A DNA stretch of 64,000 bases from Epithemia pelagica (lineage: Eukaryota > Bacillariophyta > Bacillariophyceae > Surirellales > Surirellaceae): positions 2,046,001 through 2,110,000 of the forward strand of contig OX337239.1 in assembly GCA_946965045.2 (NCBI GenBank), written 5' to 3'. Positions 32,838 to 42,246 of this stretch are shown piece by piece; position 1 is the first letter of the stretch; each line of letters starts with the position of its first letter. Below the pieces are notes generated by a model. The model saw nothing but the letters and a program-made list of their open reading frames with translations. It was not told where the DNA came from and ran no database searches. The position numbers and the translations under genes were made by a program.

Positions 32838-34592
32838 TCATTCTTCATTGCCAGGAGATCCAAATGCCTTGCGTTTTCTGGATTGGAAGTTTTGGGTGCA
32901 CAAATCTGCTTCTTTCATAACTTCGTCTAAACTACTGGAGCCTTCGATCAAAATGCTTCGTTTGAATTGAAACACTCTCATCCCCTTGCCTTGTGCGAGA
33001 TTTCTTTCTCGGGTTTTCGCCGATGTGGATTGTACCGAAAGGCGTTCTTCTTCATCAAACTGGTCTCGGGGCATTTGTACCAAGCGCTCAATTTCTTTGG
33101 CAATCTGAACTCCTCGCTCTTCTTTTGTTTCACTGCTATCCGTCGCGGAGCCACCGACAGGTATAAAGACAAAGTTGGGATCTTTTCGGTACCATTTCAT
33201 TTGTTGTGCCGCATAATTCCGCGTCGCAGCGGTAAATTTCTCGACAAAGTCTACAAACGCTTTGGCATCATTTTCACTGGGATCATCTCGCGACAAGTAA
33301 TCCAACACTTGTCGATATCCTATAGCTCGTGCAGCCATGTCAGAGAGGGCACCATTCAATGACAAATCGGTAGTTTCCCGAATAAGACCTTTGCATAGCA
33401 TTTGTTCACAACGAGCATCGATAGTCTTGAAATGTGTCATGCGATCTTCTGGACACAGGAAAAAACATCGGACATCTACGTTTTTCATTGCTGCCAGACC
33501 TCCCTTCCTATCTCCACTGTATAATCGCTGAACAATCTTTTCAAAATCTGGAGCAGTAGTGCTTCCTCCATTGTCGATTTTCAACTTTTGTGTCATCATT
33601 TCTTGGGCGGTGAATGCGACTTCCATTATTCGACGTAGGCGGTACCAGTCATTGTCTGAAAGCTTGGATGCTTGCTGCTTAAAGTTCTCTCCCATTGACT
33701 GCACAAATTGCAAAGCCCCGGCCCAATCCTCATCATTTTGATATTGCGTTGTTGCCGTGATGGCTTTTTCCACAGCCACGTCGGTTGGTCGCAGCGCATC
33801 CGGTTCGCCTTGAACCAACCAGTGAACATACATCATTGTCCCTCCTACAACCACTGGCGTTATGCGTTCATCTGCCGACACTTGGCGGGTTCGACGAGCC
33901 TTGATAATTTCGTCGTCAATCAATTGTTGACGTCGAAGGACATCGGAATCGGATACCTCTTTCGTGTTGTCGTCATCACTGTCATGGAAGGAATGATTGC
34001 TGTGACCATCATCTATCAACAAAAGTTTGTGAATAGCATAAAGAGCATCCCTCCTCCACTCGGCAACATTGTAGACAGTATCTGCCTTATCGACAATGTC
34101 CACCAGAAGGTGAGGGGTGACAAGTCGTTCTTGGAGTGATGGTTTGTTGGCTCCAATCTGAACTCCTTGGTAGGCTTGAACACTGTCTGCCGATACTACG
34201 ACCGCCTTGTTCAGTTTGGCTGCAACATCGGATTTTCCAACTGCAGTGGGTCCTGCCAACACAATAACCTTACGGATCGTGTCCTCCTCACCGTCGTGAG
34301 GATGGCTGCCGGTGGTCGGTGATTGCGTCGCCATGCAGCGTGATGTGCGGTCTGGTTGGAACGAGGTCCTTCTCCGTTGACGAGAAGAATATGATGACCT
34401 TGGCAGAAAACAGTCCACCAAGTGGGACCTCGTTGTGGAAGCAAAAGAAACCCGTGAATGGATTGTCCTGGACGAGCAGAGGAATGGCAATCGAAGCGTC
34501 GTTGTGTGTCGAACGAGCAGCCCAGTCGTCATGTAGAAGAAGCCGATTCCGGTGGAGCGAACTGCGAAGAAATGAAGAAACCTCTTGAGCAT
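32838..34592 (-). CDS. tRNA dimethylallyltransferase (MiaA/MOD5/TRIT1 type)
   Basis: The enzyme transfers a dimethylallyl group to N6 of A37 in tRNAs that read UNN codons. The P-loop is intact (VIVLAGPTAVGKSDVAAKL), followed by VVVSADSVQAYQGVQIGANKPS (the DSxQxY substrate motif), HLLVDIVDKADTVYNVAEWRRDA, and a central VVVGGTMMYVHWLVQGEPD segment matching the family GGTGLYIxxLLxG. The C-terminal half has ARAIGYRQVLDYL and the RNYAAQQMKWYRKDPNF motif (family RQ.TWFR). The 5' end is uncertain. The first ATG is at 34592 (584 aa); the N-terminal 90 residues are basic and hydrophobic, fitting an organelle targeting peptide. A downstream start before MATQSPTTG would give a cytosolic form. An inserted acidic loop (EVSDSD..) lies in the N-terminal half. 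Confidence 0.9.
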   Translation of the reverse strand: MLKRFLHFFAVRSTGIGFFYMTTGLLVRHTTTLRLPFLCSSRTIHSRVSFASTTRSHLVDCFLPRSSYSSRQRRRTSFQPDRTSRCMATQSPTTGSHPHDGEEDTIRKVIVLAGPTAVGKSDVAAKLNKAVVVSADSVQAYQGVQIGANKPSLQERLVTPHLLVDIVDKADTVYNVAEWRRDALYAIHKLLLIDDGHSNHSFHDSDDDNTKEVSDSDVLRRQQLIDDEIIKARRTRQVSADERITPVVVGGTMMYVHWLVQGEPDALRPTDVAVEKAITATTQYQNDEDWAGALQFVQSMGENFKQQASKLSDNDWYRLRRIMEVAFTAQEMMTQKLKIDNGGSTTAPDFEKIVQRLYSGDRKGGLAAMKNVDVRCFFLCPEDRMTHFKTIDARCEQMLCKGLIRETTDLSLNGALSDMAARAIGYRQVLDYLSRDDPSENDAKAFVDFVEKFTAATRNYAAQQMKWYRKDPNFVFIPVGGSATDSSETKEERGVQIAKEIERLVQMPRDQFDEEERLSVQSTSAKTRERNLAQGKGMRVFQFKRSILIEGSSSLDEVMKEADLCTQNFQSRKRKAFGSPGNEE

Positions 34593-34780
34593 GTCATTAC
34601 TTCCCGCGATGCCCTTGCGCCTGATACAAGGCAAGAGTACCCAGCAGACCGACAGAGATGCTTCTACGGTAGTGCTCAATCTTTTGTTTGTTTTTCTTTA
34701 TGAGAAAGATTTCTGTGGGATTCTTTCGATCCACACAAGGTCCGTCGGTCTGTCGTCCGCTTCTCGACGTCGTGCTACAA

Positions 34781-34808
34781 GCTGGTTCACGTTGCGGAGT
34801 GCATGAGT
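34781..34808 (+). repeat. Left terminal inverted repeat of the SET transposon
   Basis: 28 bp, 28/28 identical to the reverse complement of 41717-41744. It lies about 190 bp upstream of the first ATG of the minus-strand tRNA dimethylallyltransferase gene, so the insertion is close to that gene's promoter. Confidence 0.9.
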
Positions 34809-35155
34809 TTTTCATAATGGGAAATTGTATACTACACTTTAGCCCACAGTACCCCAGCGTTTCGGATCACTTACGGTTTTCGTGTTCCTCACATTTTGTC
34901 ACGCACATATTGAAAAATGCAAAATGCAATAACGACTAGTGACCGCTTCATGCGACGATGGCCATTCGCCGGTCGAAATGCGAAACACCACCCAACCTAA
35001 TCGATAGGATAGATATAAAAGTAGTAGAAAATCATAGGGGTGTCGCGCATTTCGACCTGTGGTTCAGTCTCCAGGAGCAGTGAAAGTAGCTACTGTCGAA
35101 CATCGTGGGCAGTCCCCTCATCCTCCATCTCTCTGCCTGTGCCCGAACAGACAAA

Positions 35156-38100
35156 ATGGTTCAATCATATACAGGGCAATACACAACCATATGCGACGAA
35201 TTTGGCTTCAGATGCCATCCAATACGCTTCCTCTGGACAAACCGGTGGATTATTGACGCTGAGATTGCCGTCTTCTTGAAGCAGTGGATTCCGGAATTAT
35301 CCGACGCAACAATGATGAATCGATCTTTAATGCGCTCAGGTAGTGAATGGCGACTCCATTTCCTATCGCAAGAGTGGAATCCCAAGGGTATCTACCGCCA
35401 CGAGGTGCGACGTCGAGGTGGGAAACAAATATTCTACTATGTTTCGGCTCGTCAGACCGATCCACCACCTCAATTCAACCACACTATTGACGAGTGGCTA
35501 AAATTCATAAGCCACAATCGGATTCGAATTGGAGGGAGGAACAAACGCAAGAAACCCACAACACCAATCAAGGATGATGAAACTGCCACAACGGCAGCGT
35601 CATCACCACCAAGCCCAGAGCAGATTTTGGAAGAGGCACTTGAAACCACCACAACAACAACAACCACAGGCACAGGAAACGACAATGGAAACAACAACAA
35701 CAACGAGCATTCCAATGCCTCCAGTGACTCTTCTGCCGTAGATTTCTTCGACCGGCCCGTTGTGAGCAAAATCTTTGGTCCGAGAGTGAATGGGGAGACA
35801 ACGAGAAAGAAGCTGGAACGGTGGATTGAGTCACTTGAAATGGCGGAACAACGGTTTGATTGTTTTTTGACTCTTGTCAACAAGAGCCAAGATGAGCCAC
35901 CGCCAAACTCTTGTGTCCCAAAGATGCTTATGAGGATGCGGGGGCTGAGGCTTGCGTATGAGCGAGCCCTGCACACCATGGAGGATGGTGCCACGTGGAC
36001 TTCGTGTTGCAAATATGCAACCGAATGGAGTAGAATCTCAAAAAGCGGTCTGCAGAATTGGCGGACTGTGCAAAGAGCCAACGTTGCATTCCGGGTCAGC
36101 GGCAAGTTCCCGCATCCAAACTGGTACATCCAGATTGGGAAGAAGCCGTGCCCATGCTTTCTGGCTCAATATCCAGAAGCACTCCCATTGCTGCAGAAGT
36201 GGGCGAGCCAACATCTGGAGACCCTCTCCTGCGAGATGGCAGCCATGTACATTCGAGACAGTTTGATCCCATTGATATATAAAAAAGAGCAACAGACGGA
36301 CACCAAAGATGGGGAGCCATCCACAGAGCCGCTCACGTTGGACGAGTTCCGTCAAAAAGTGAATCTCCCCAGTGTTTCAGTCGGTGCGGCATGGAAGATT
36401 CTCACATATGCTGGGTTTCGATTCTCTGAAACAAAGAAGACATACTACACGGACCGTCACGAGGACGCCGACAATGTTCAAGCCCGGAAGCAGTTCATCT
36501 CGAAATACTTCGAGTTGGAAAAGCTTGCGCATCGATGGATTCAGATTCCATCCGACCAAGCAATCAAACTAGAAAACGGGGAGATTGAGGGTGTCTCCGA
36601 AAAGCTCATGAAGGATGTTTGGGCTTTCGAGTTTCGAGACCCTTCGACGAACCAAACAATGCGAGAATACCATGTAGATTGTTTTCCTGATGTGTTTTCA
36701 TCATACATTAGAGATGAAAACAAGCTGCTGGGAGGAAATTTGTCGCATCGTTTCCCTTCTGAGCGTCGTCCTGTTGTGCTTGTTGGCCAAGATGAAGCCA
36801 TTTTCAAGCAATGGTCCTTCTCGAAGAAGAGTTGGGGGGACCACAAAGGGCGTGGAGTTCTTTTGCCCAAAGACGACGGGCACGGTTTAATGCTTAGTGC
36901 ATTCGTGAGTCGCGCATGGGGGTTCTATTCAGACAACTCAGGCGAACTTGTCCTGCTCACCCCCGAGAAGCTTGAGGCAATCAATCAATCTCGTCGAGCG
37001 CAGACGTACTTGGCCGAGGACTCTGCCAGTCAAGTACTTGGTGGCAGCAGCAAGCGGATCCGGCAGATCACGGATGCCAGTGCGTTCTGCACGTATTTTG
37101 ACTATGGATCCAACAATGATGGCTGGTGGAACTACGATCACATGGCCCTCCAATTTGAGGACTTGGTTGATTGTTTGATGGTCCTCTATCCATCCTTTGA
37201 TTTTGCTTTTCTCTTTGACAACAGTAGCGGTCATGGACGAAAACAGAAGGATGGGCTCAACGAGAAGACCATGAACAAGGATTGGGGTGGAGTGGTACCC
37301 AAAATGCATGAGACAATTGTTGAGTGCATCGGTCCATATCCACACCCTCATCGTCTTCAGCCAGGGTCGAAGCAATCCATGGTATACACGGATGCGGACC
37401 CTGGCCCATTTGCTTATAAGGGTGTTCCTCTCACTGAGGAGCAACGACAACGAATGAAGTTCGACCACCCAACCAATCAAACAAAGAAACACAAGCTGTC
37501 CAAGAAAGAATTGATTGGTGAGCTCATTCGCCATGACATTCAACAAGGAGCTCAACATGGCGACAGGGCACTTCAAGCCTACCATTCCAAATCCCTTGAC
37601 CAGCTCCAGGCAATTTCGACAGCAAGGCAGCTACCAACCGAGGTAGACCGAGTTGTCATGGAGCAGGGCTGGCTCGGGCAACCAAAGGGTCTCTTCCAAG
37701 TTCTGGGCGAGCGTGGTTTCATTGACACCACCAAGCTCCAGGAATACCGCAAGGACATAAGTAAGACATGGTTGGATGGTTCAGGACAGGTCCGTGAGGA
37801 CAAGATGGAGGAATACAAGAAGTATTCCTTGACTTACCTGATGGGATCGTGCGAGGACTTCAAGAATGAGAGATCAGCCCTCGAACAACTGGCGGCTGAT
37901 CTCTCGCAGCGATATTCTCGCAACCTTGAAATCCTCGTCACACCAAAATACCACTGCGAACTGGCGGGTGAAGGGATCGAGTACGCATGGGGTCTTGGGA
38001 AGCGATACTTCCGACGCTTGACAAGAAACGAGAAAGGCAACAAGACGAAGTTCATGCAAGTGGTGAGAGACAGTATGGGGAAAGTTTTGCTGAGAACCGT

Positions 38101-38305
38101 TCGCAGGTTCTCAGCGAAAGCAAGGCGGTACATGCTTACCTATTTGTTGTTTGACAGCAGGAATCAAAGTGCAACAGATGACATCCTGTTTGTCGAAATC
38201 GAGAAGTATGTGAATGTGAGTATGAAGACTCACCGGTGCACGCTCGATCAAGAGCACTCGTTCATCCAGCAAGTCTGGAAGGAGGCACAAGAAGCAGAAC
38301 GCTGA
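35156..38305 (+). CDS. DDE transposase of the SET transposon
   Basis: This intronless protein is 1049 aa from the first ATG (35156); an open frame extends 51 bp further upstream without an ATG. I assign it to a DDE superfamily related to the large transposase-like proteins of basidiomycete fungi, from memory of their pattern. D546 lies in VLVGQDEAIFKQ, followed by a KGRGVLLPKDDGHGLMLSAFV strand block. D688 lies in FAFLFDNSSGHGRK, and E935 in TPKYHCELAGEGIEYAWG, equivalent to the fungal KFHCELN.IE..WG. A helical PKGLFQVLGERGFID block precedes the third acid. All three acids are present and the frame is uninterrupted, so the enzyme could be active. The N-terminal 150 residues probably bind DNA, and a Thr/Asn-rich linker (about 160-200) follows. 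The superfamily name remains open (Tc1/mariner/IS630-like is closest). Confidence 0.78.
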   Translation: MVQSYTGQYTTICDEFGFRCHPIRFLWTNRWIIDAEIAVFLKQWIPELSDATMMNRSLMRSGSEWRLHFLSQEWNPKGIYRHEVRRRGGKQIFYYVSARQTDPPPQFNHTIDEWLKFISHNRIRIGGRNKRKKPTTPIKDDETATTAASSPPSPEQILEEALETTTTTTTTGTGNDNGNNNNNEHSNASSDSSAVDFFDRPVVSKIFGPRVNGETTRKKLERWIESLEMAEQRFDCFLTLVNKSQDEPPPNSCVPKMLMRMRGLRLAYERALHTMEDGATWTSCCKYATEWSRISKSGLQNWRTVQRANVAFRVSGKFPHPNWYIQIGKKPCPCFLAQYPEALPLLQKWASQHLETLSCEMAAMYIRDSLIPLIYKKEQQTDTKDGEPSTEPLTLDEFRQKVNLPSVSVGAAWKILTYAGFRFSETKKTYYTDRHEDADNVQARKQFISKYFELEKLAHRWIQIPSDQAIKLENGEIEGVSEKLMKDVWAFEFRDPSTNQTMREYHVDCFPDVFSSYIRDENKLLGGNLSHRFPSERRPVVLVGQDEAIFKQWSFSKKSWGDHKGRGVLLPKDDGHGLMLSAFVSRAWGFYSDNSGELVLLTPEKLEAINQSRRAQTYLAEDSASQVLGGSSKRIRQITDASAFCTYFDYGSNNDGWWNYDHMALQFEDLVDCLMVLYPSFDFAFLFDNSSGHGRKQKDGLNEKTMNKDWGGVVPKMHETIVECIGPYPHPHRLQPGSKQSMVYTDADPGPFAYKGVPLTEEQRQRMKFDHPTNQTKKHKLSKKELIGELIRHDIQQGAQHGDRALQAYHSKSLDQLQAISTARQLPTEVDRVVMEQGWLGQPKGLFQVLGERGFIDTTKLQEYRKDISKTWLDGSGQVREDKMEEYKKYSLTYLMGSCEDFKNERSALEQLAADLSQRYSRNLEILVTPKYHCELAGEGIEYAWGLGKRYFRRLTRNEKGNKTKFMQVVRDSMGKVLLRTVRRFSAKARRYMLTYLLFDSRNQSATDDILFVEIEKYVNVSMKTHRCTLDQEHSFIQQVWKEAQEAER

Positions 38306-38655
38306 AATTCATATTGTAACACATTTACGTACCATAGAACTCCTCTTCATCTTCATACTTGTAGGCTTGTCATGCACGAGACGCTGTTTCACTTTTTCCA
38401 GAAGCAAATTTTATGAGAGAATCTTTTTTGTACCTCTCAAGTGCTGCGAAGTTCATTGGTGACACCAAAAATAGACTGGTCCACAGTGTACAAACGACAG
38501 TCTGATGACTGTCAATGCGGTTTTCACTCTCATTCGGAAGCTCAAAGGGGTTGGCGTTTCTGCGCCTTCTCCAAAAAGTGCAGCAGTCCAAGTTCATAAA
38601 AGTGCAGCAGTCAGAATTTTTCGACAGCGACAAAGTGCAGCAGCCTGCAACAGCC
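38306..38655. other. Spacer with AAAGTGCAGCAG repeats
   Basis: About 350 bp between transposase and SET genes. Three copies of an AAAGTGCAGCAG-like motif (about 38575, 38600, 38632) lie just before the SET gene start. An open frame continues upstream to an ATG at 38515, but this repetitive part looks like 5' untranslated DNA. Confidence 0.5.
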
Positions 38656-39740
38656 ATGGGAAAGCGACAGACACGTTCCGCTACAAAGCAACAGGCGAGT
38701 TCCGCAAGAACACGAACAAGAGCAGCAAAGCCGCCTCGTCGCATGCAGCAAAATCGAAAATACAAAATGGATGAGCTCAATCAGAAACAACGAGCGAGGA
38801 AGAAGATTGCAACAACGAGAACGCCACGGGCAGTGAAGGCGGAGAATCTCATGGCCAAGCTTGAAGGCCTGTATGGATCAGGTACTTTGGAGGAAAGAAC
38901 CGAATTATATCGGTTCATTTCCTCCCACATCAAGGGCATCGTGAGCATCGAAGGTGCACAGGTCCGGAAAGCCCACGGCTCCAAGGGCAAACCTGTTGGC
39001 ACAGCAATCAAACACTATGCTCCAAGTAAATACAACAATAAGAAAGGGTCGGGAATCAACAAGAAACACAAGAACAATCTACTTGTCGAAGGGACAATGA
39101 TGGTGGACCTAAACGACAATTCACAAAAGTACGAGTGCATTGTTCGGTACGTCGACGAAGACTTGTTTGTCATCAAGCGATCAACCTTGGACAACGCTCG
39201 TCTCGGGCTTTTTGCAGCAAAGCCCTACAAAAAAGGCGAAATACTGGGATTCTATGGTGGTAAGGTCCTTGACAAGTCTCGTCCGCCTTCTGCTTACGCT
39301 GTCCGACTGCGTACAAGGCCTTCTGTCTTCGTTGATCCATCCGCGGCAGACCTTTGGATGGGTTTGCACTTTGCAAACGATCCAAACTATGCCAAGTATC
39401 ACGACAACCAACCTGTTGACCCGGACGACAAATGCTACAACGTCCAGGTCGATGGAAAGCTCAAGGCTACAGCCAAACGCAACATTAAAAAAATCAAGAG
39501 TTGTTCTGGTGCTACAATCTGGCGTCGGGCATGAGGACTGGCAGCCAGGATGAGCAAGATGAATCTTCAGATGGCAACGACGACGAGGAATCCGAGAAGT
39601 CGGATGATGAAGGAGATGAAGATGAGGATTCAGATTCGGATTCGGATGACGAGGAAGATGACGAAGGCAACAACAACGAGAAAGATCAGGATTCGCACGA
39701 CGAAGACGAAGATGACGATGAAGAAGAAGAAAGCGACTAA
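38656..39740 (+). CDS. SET-domain protein with acidic tail, frameshifted
   Basis: From the ATG at 38656 (MGKRQTRSATKQQ) the protein has a basic N-terminus, then a SET domain from about residue 170. ARLGLFAAKPYKKGEILGFYGGKV is the start, HFANDPNY replaces the usual NHS SAM-binding motif, and the C-terminal part reads ATAKRNIK. The frame then ends early at 39534. In the frame one base away, after an A7 run at about 39486-39492, the sequence continues NQELFWCYN, matching the SET signature (E)ELFxDYG with its catalytic tyrosine, and runs into an Asp/Glu/Ser-rich tail to 39740. So one base appears missing in the A-run. SET enzymes methylate lysines, usually on histones. The variant NDP motif makes activity uncertain. 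Confidence 0.72.
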
Positions 39741-39804
39741 GGCCACGATGATGAAAGTAAAGGACAACAATTATTCAGTATTTAGAATGGTTTATTTTAC
39801 GTAA

Positions 39805-40730
39805 CTAATACTTGTAATAGTCCTCCTGACTAAACATATTTTCCTCCTGCGTATCTTCAAATCCATCATCAACGTGAGAGTCATACGTGGCGTCATCATC
39901 CGACGTCGTTGAAGCAGCCTCACGAAAGAGACTCGGGCTTGCACAACTGTCAGCCATGAAATGCACAGCCCTCTCGGCCTCACGTCTCTTTTGGGCGTGC
40001 TTCTCACCAGGCGTCAAGTACTGCCAATCCACCACATTGGATTTCATGACAGTCTCCGCCTCACCAATGGACTCCTCCTTCTTCAATGGAGTGCGAGTCT
40101 CCATCAGCATTCCATCCTCTTGTCCTGAAAACAAAATGAGGTGAGTACTACGATCGTTCCAATCAATTACAAAGGCACAATCAACTTACCATTTTTGTTG
40201 ATTGTTTCATTGTTTCTGGGCTTGTGGCTACGCTCAGACTGCTTAAGCGTTTCCACAATCTCGGCAATCGAGACTTTGCCCGAATGATGATGGTGGTTTC
40301 GACCAAGCACCAGGGTCGTGGCTCCATTCTCATCACCAAGGATGAGATGCCACTGCGTTGCTTTGTTCAATGCATCCTTGAGCCTCTGCGCCTTGTCGTC
40401 GATGGCCACCGGCATCAATACCACTATGTCCTCGTTTGCTCCTCTTGGAGTCTCCCCTTCAACCACCTTGGAAATGACGAAATCTGGAGACTGGGGTGGG
40501 GGGAGCTCCGGACTCGTCTTCTTTGTTCGACGCTTCTTGTTTGCGTTCTTCTTCGTGGAGCTCTTCTTCGGAGGGAGCTTCTTGCCCGGTGTCTTCGCTG
40601 GTGTCTTCGCTGGTGTCTTCCCTGGCGTCTTCCCTGGTGGAGGAACAGTATCTTCCTGGATGTCATCCAGGAAGCTTGGTGTTTTGGTGCGGGTGCGACT
40701 TGGGTAGCGACGATGGCTGTTGTTGCTCAT
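39805..40730 (-). CDS. Basic TP-repeat protein (histone H1-tail-like), two exons
   Basis: Exon 1 is 40730-40190 and exon 2 is 40124-39805, with a 65-bp intron (GTAAGT donor, TTTTCAG acceptor); the product is 286 aa. I do not recognise the family. The N-terminus is arginine-rich (RRYPSRTRTKTPS). It is followed by tandem K-T-P repeats (GKTPGKTPAKTPAKTPGKK, about residues 42-60) and a lysine block (KKSSTKKNANKKRRTKK), resembling the tail of linker histone H1 and other DNA-compacting proteins. The C-terminal half is mixed-charge, with a possible small folded region (about 95-165) and an acidic end. It converges on the SET gene and diverges from the 179-aa gene. A role in DNA binding is inferred from charge and motif only. 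Confidence 0.65.
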
Positions 40731-41009
40731 CTTGTTTTGTTTTTTGTGAGACGAACACACAACTGAGAGCATCGTGCTGTGTCTTGTAATGGGATGTGGA
40801 ATGTACCTGCTCGCGATCTCAAGACCAAACTCAAACAACCTACTTAGATCAACGGATAGCTGAACGGAAAGAGGTGCGCGTAAAGATCCGACCAACCCGT
40901 GTGGCTCCCACATTTTGGATGCATCCGGAAACGAAACATGCAAACACGAAACAACCCACTGCTTTGAATCGATCGAACAATCAACCTAACGTGCGGAGTT
41001 CGGAGTACG

Positions 41010-41549
41010 ATGCTACCAACACCAACAATCAACAACGGCATGGAGGACGAGGTCGAGTTCTTTTTCAACAAGGACAAGTTTGGCTCTGAAGACGATCGAA
41101 GTCGATGTAACTTTCGGACGAGCTTTTACGCGGACAGGGTCAATGTTCTCGTTGGAGACATTGTCGACAACGGCGCAGAACAAAATGGACGGAATGTTGT
41201 CGACCGTGGGCATGTTCTCCTCCAACGGGAGACAAGCACAGACTATCTTCGGTTGGCATTTTACAAGAGGGAAGCGCGGTCCGAGTTTGCCGACCCGCTG
41301 CTTGTGCTGCCAGTTGGGTTCATTGTCAAGACAGTGATGAAGGAAGTTCTCTCACCCACGGACTCCAGCAAGAAGAAGGGCCGCATTCAATTCTACACAC
41401 GGTGCACGATCGATACGAAGAGCAGCATGGACCCAATGGTCGTCACCCTCTACATGAGCCTCTTCCACATGGAAGAGCTCAAGACTGCTCTTGCCTACAT
41501 GACGACAAAATACCCTACCCAGAGCCTGTTCTTTACAGCAGATGCGTAA
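41010..41549 (+). CDS. Unknown 179-aa protein of the SET transposon
   Basis: The frame is intact from an ATG at 41010; an internal Met at residue 11 (MEDEVEFFF) is an alternative start. No recognised domain. It has the features of a compact folded protein: alternating hydrophobic strands (LRLAFYKREA, LLVLPVGFIVKTVMKEVL, GRIQFYTRCTID) and a C-terminal helix (HMEELKTALAYMTTKY). No signal peptide or membrane segment. It is divergent from the TP-repeat gene across about 280 bp and ends about 170 bp before the right inverted repeat, so it is probably a transposon gene. Confidence 0.6.
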   Translation: MLPTPTINNGMEDEVEFFFNKDKFGSEDDRSRCNFRTSFYADRVNVLVGDIVDNGAEQNGRNVVDRGHVLLQRETSTDYLRLAFYKREARSEFADPLLVLPVGFIVKTVMKEVLSPTDSSKKKGRIQFYTRCTIDTKSSMDPMVVTLYMSLFHMEELKTALAYMTTKYPTQSLFFTADA

Positions 41550-41716
41550 TAGAACCTACTTAGTCGATTAGCAATAGTACTTGTTGTGTTTGTAGCCAGG
41601 AATGGCATCGTATTTGTCCAAACATCGATCCATCCCATTGTCATGGTTGCTGCGGATTATCCACTGTGGAGTTTTGTGTACTGTTTTTTTTCGGGTACAG
41701 TCTTGTACACTAATAT

Positions 41717-41744
41717 ACTCATGCACTCCGCAACGTGAACCAGC
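41717..41744 (-). repeat. Right terminal inverted repeat of the SET transposon
   Basis: 28 bp, perfect inverse of 34781-34808. The next inner sequence contains a short palindrome around a T8 run (TGTACTG...CAGTCTTGTACA). Confidence 0.9.
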
Positions 41745-42246
41745 TCGTACGGCGTACAGACAAATGTCTATGTTGTCTATCCGAAAAGAGTCTCGTAGTC
41801 CAATTGCCCTCATTCCTCGTACTCGTAACTCGTACTCATACTCGTAGTGTACTCGTATAATAATCATCGTAAGTAGTGTGGAGAGGTTCATACTCTCCAG
41901 CGGTATCATGAATGTCACTACCAGTTTCGAGTACTTCTTTCAGCTGTTGATTCTTGATGGGATGATTCTTCTTAAATATCAAAATTTGTCTCAAGATATT
42001 TGTTGGGACGAATTCTGTCTGTTCGTTCTCGTTCTGCTTGTGCTCTTGTTTAATCGAGATTTATATCCTCTTGCACAACGATCCTTACAACTGCTCATCG
42101 TGATGACGCTACGACACAGACACTCTCTCAACAGAGCAAAAGAATAGAGAGATCTTGAGGACCTTATCTTTGAGACAACCACGACGAAGAATCAATGGCT
42201 TCGTACGAAGCAAAGTGATGCATGCGAGTTGAAACACTTCTTCCTC
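41745..42246. other. Intergenic with CTCGTACTCGTA repeats
   Basis: Degenerate ACTCGTA/ACTCATA units at about 41815-41860 resemble the subterminal motif of the hAT-like element, but no terminal repeat is present. No gene is supported. Confidence 0.5.

Larger units (their letters stand above)
34781..41744. mobile_element. 7-kb DNA transposon with DDE transposase, SET protein and two more genes
   Basis: A perfect 28-bp inverted repeat (left 34781-34808, right 41717-41744; starts GCTGGTTCACGTTGCGGAG) bounds a 6964-bp segment. Pairing continues weakly for 5-10 bp outward, so the true ends may lie slightly outside; I could not define a target duplication. The cargo in order is: DDE transposase (+), SET-domain protein with acidic tail (+), basic TP-repeat protein (-), and unknown 179-aa protein (+). 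The first two run head to tail with 350 bp between them, the third converges on the second, and the third and fourth diverge. No other host-type gene lies inside. The flanking genes (tRNA dimethylallyltransferase and the acidic unknown protein) are ordinary host genes. Confidence 0.8.

Noticed and set aside
34781-41744. Polinton or virus-derived element
   Set aside because: No capsid, DNA polymerase B, packaging ATPase or protease is present; the only mobility gene is a DDE transposase.
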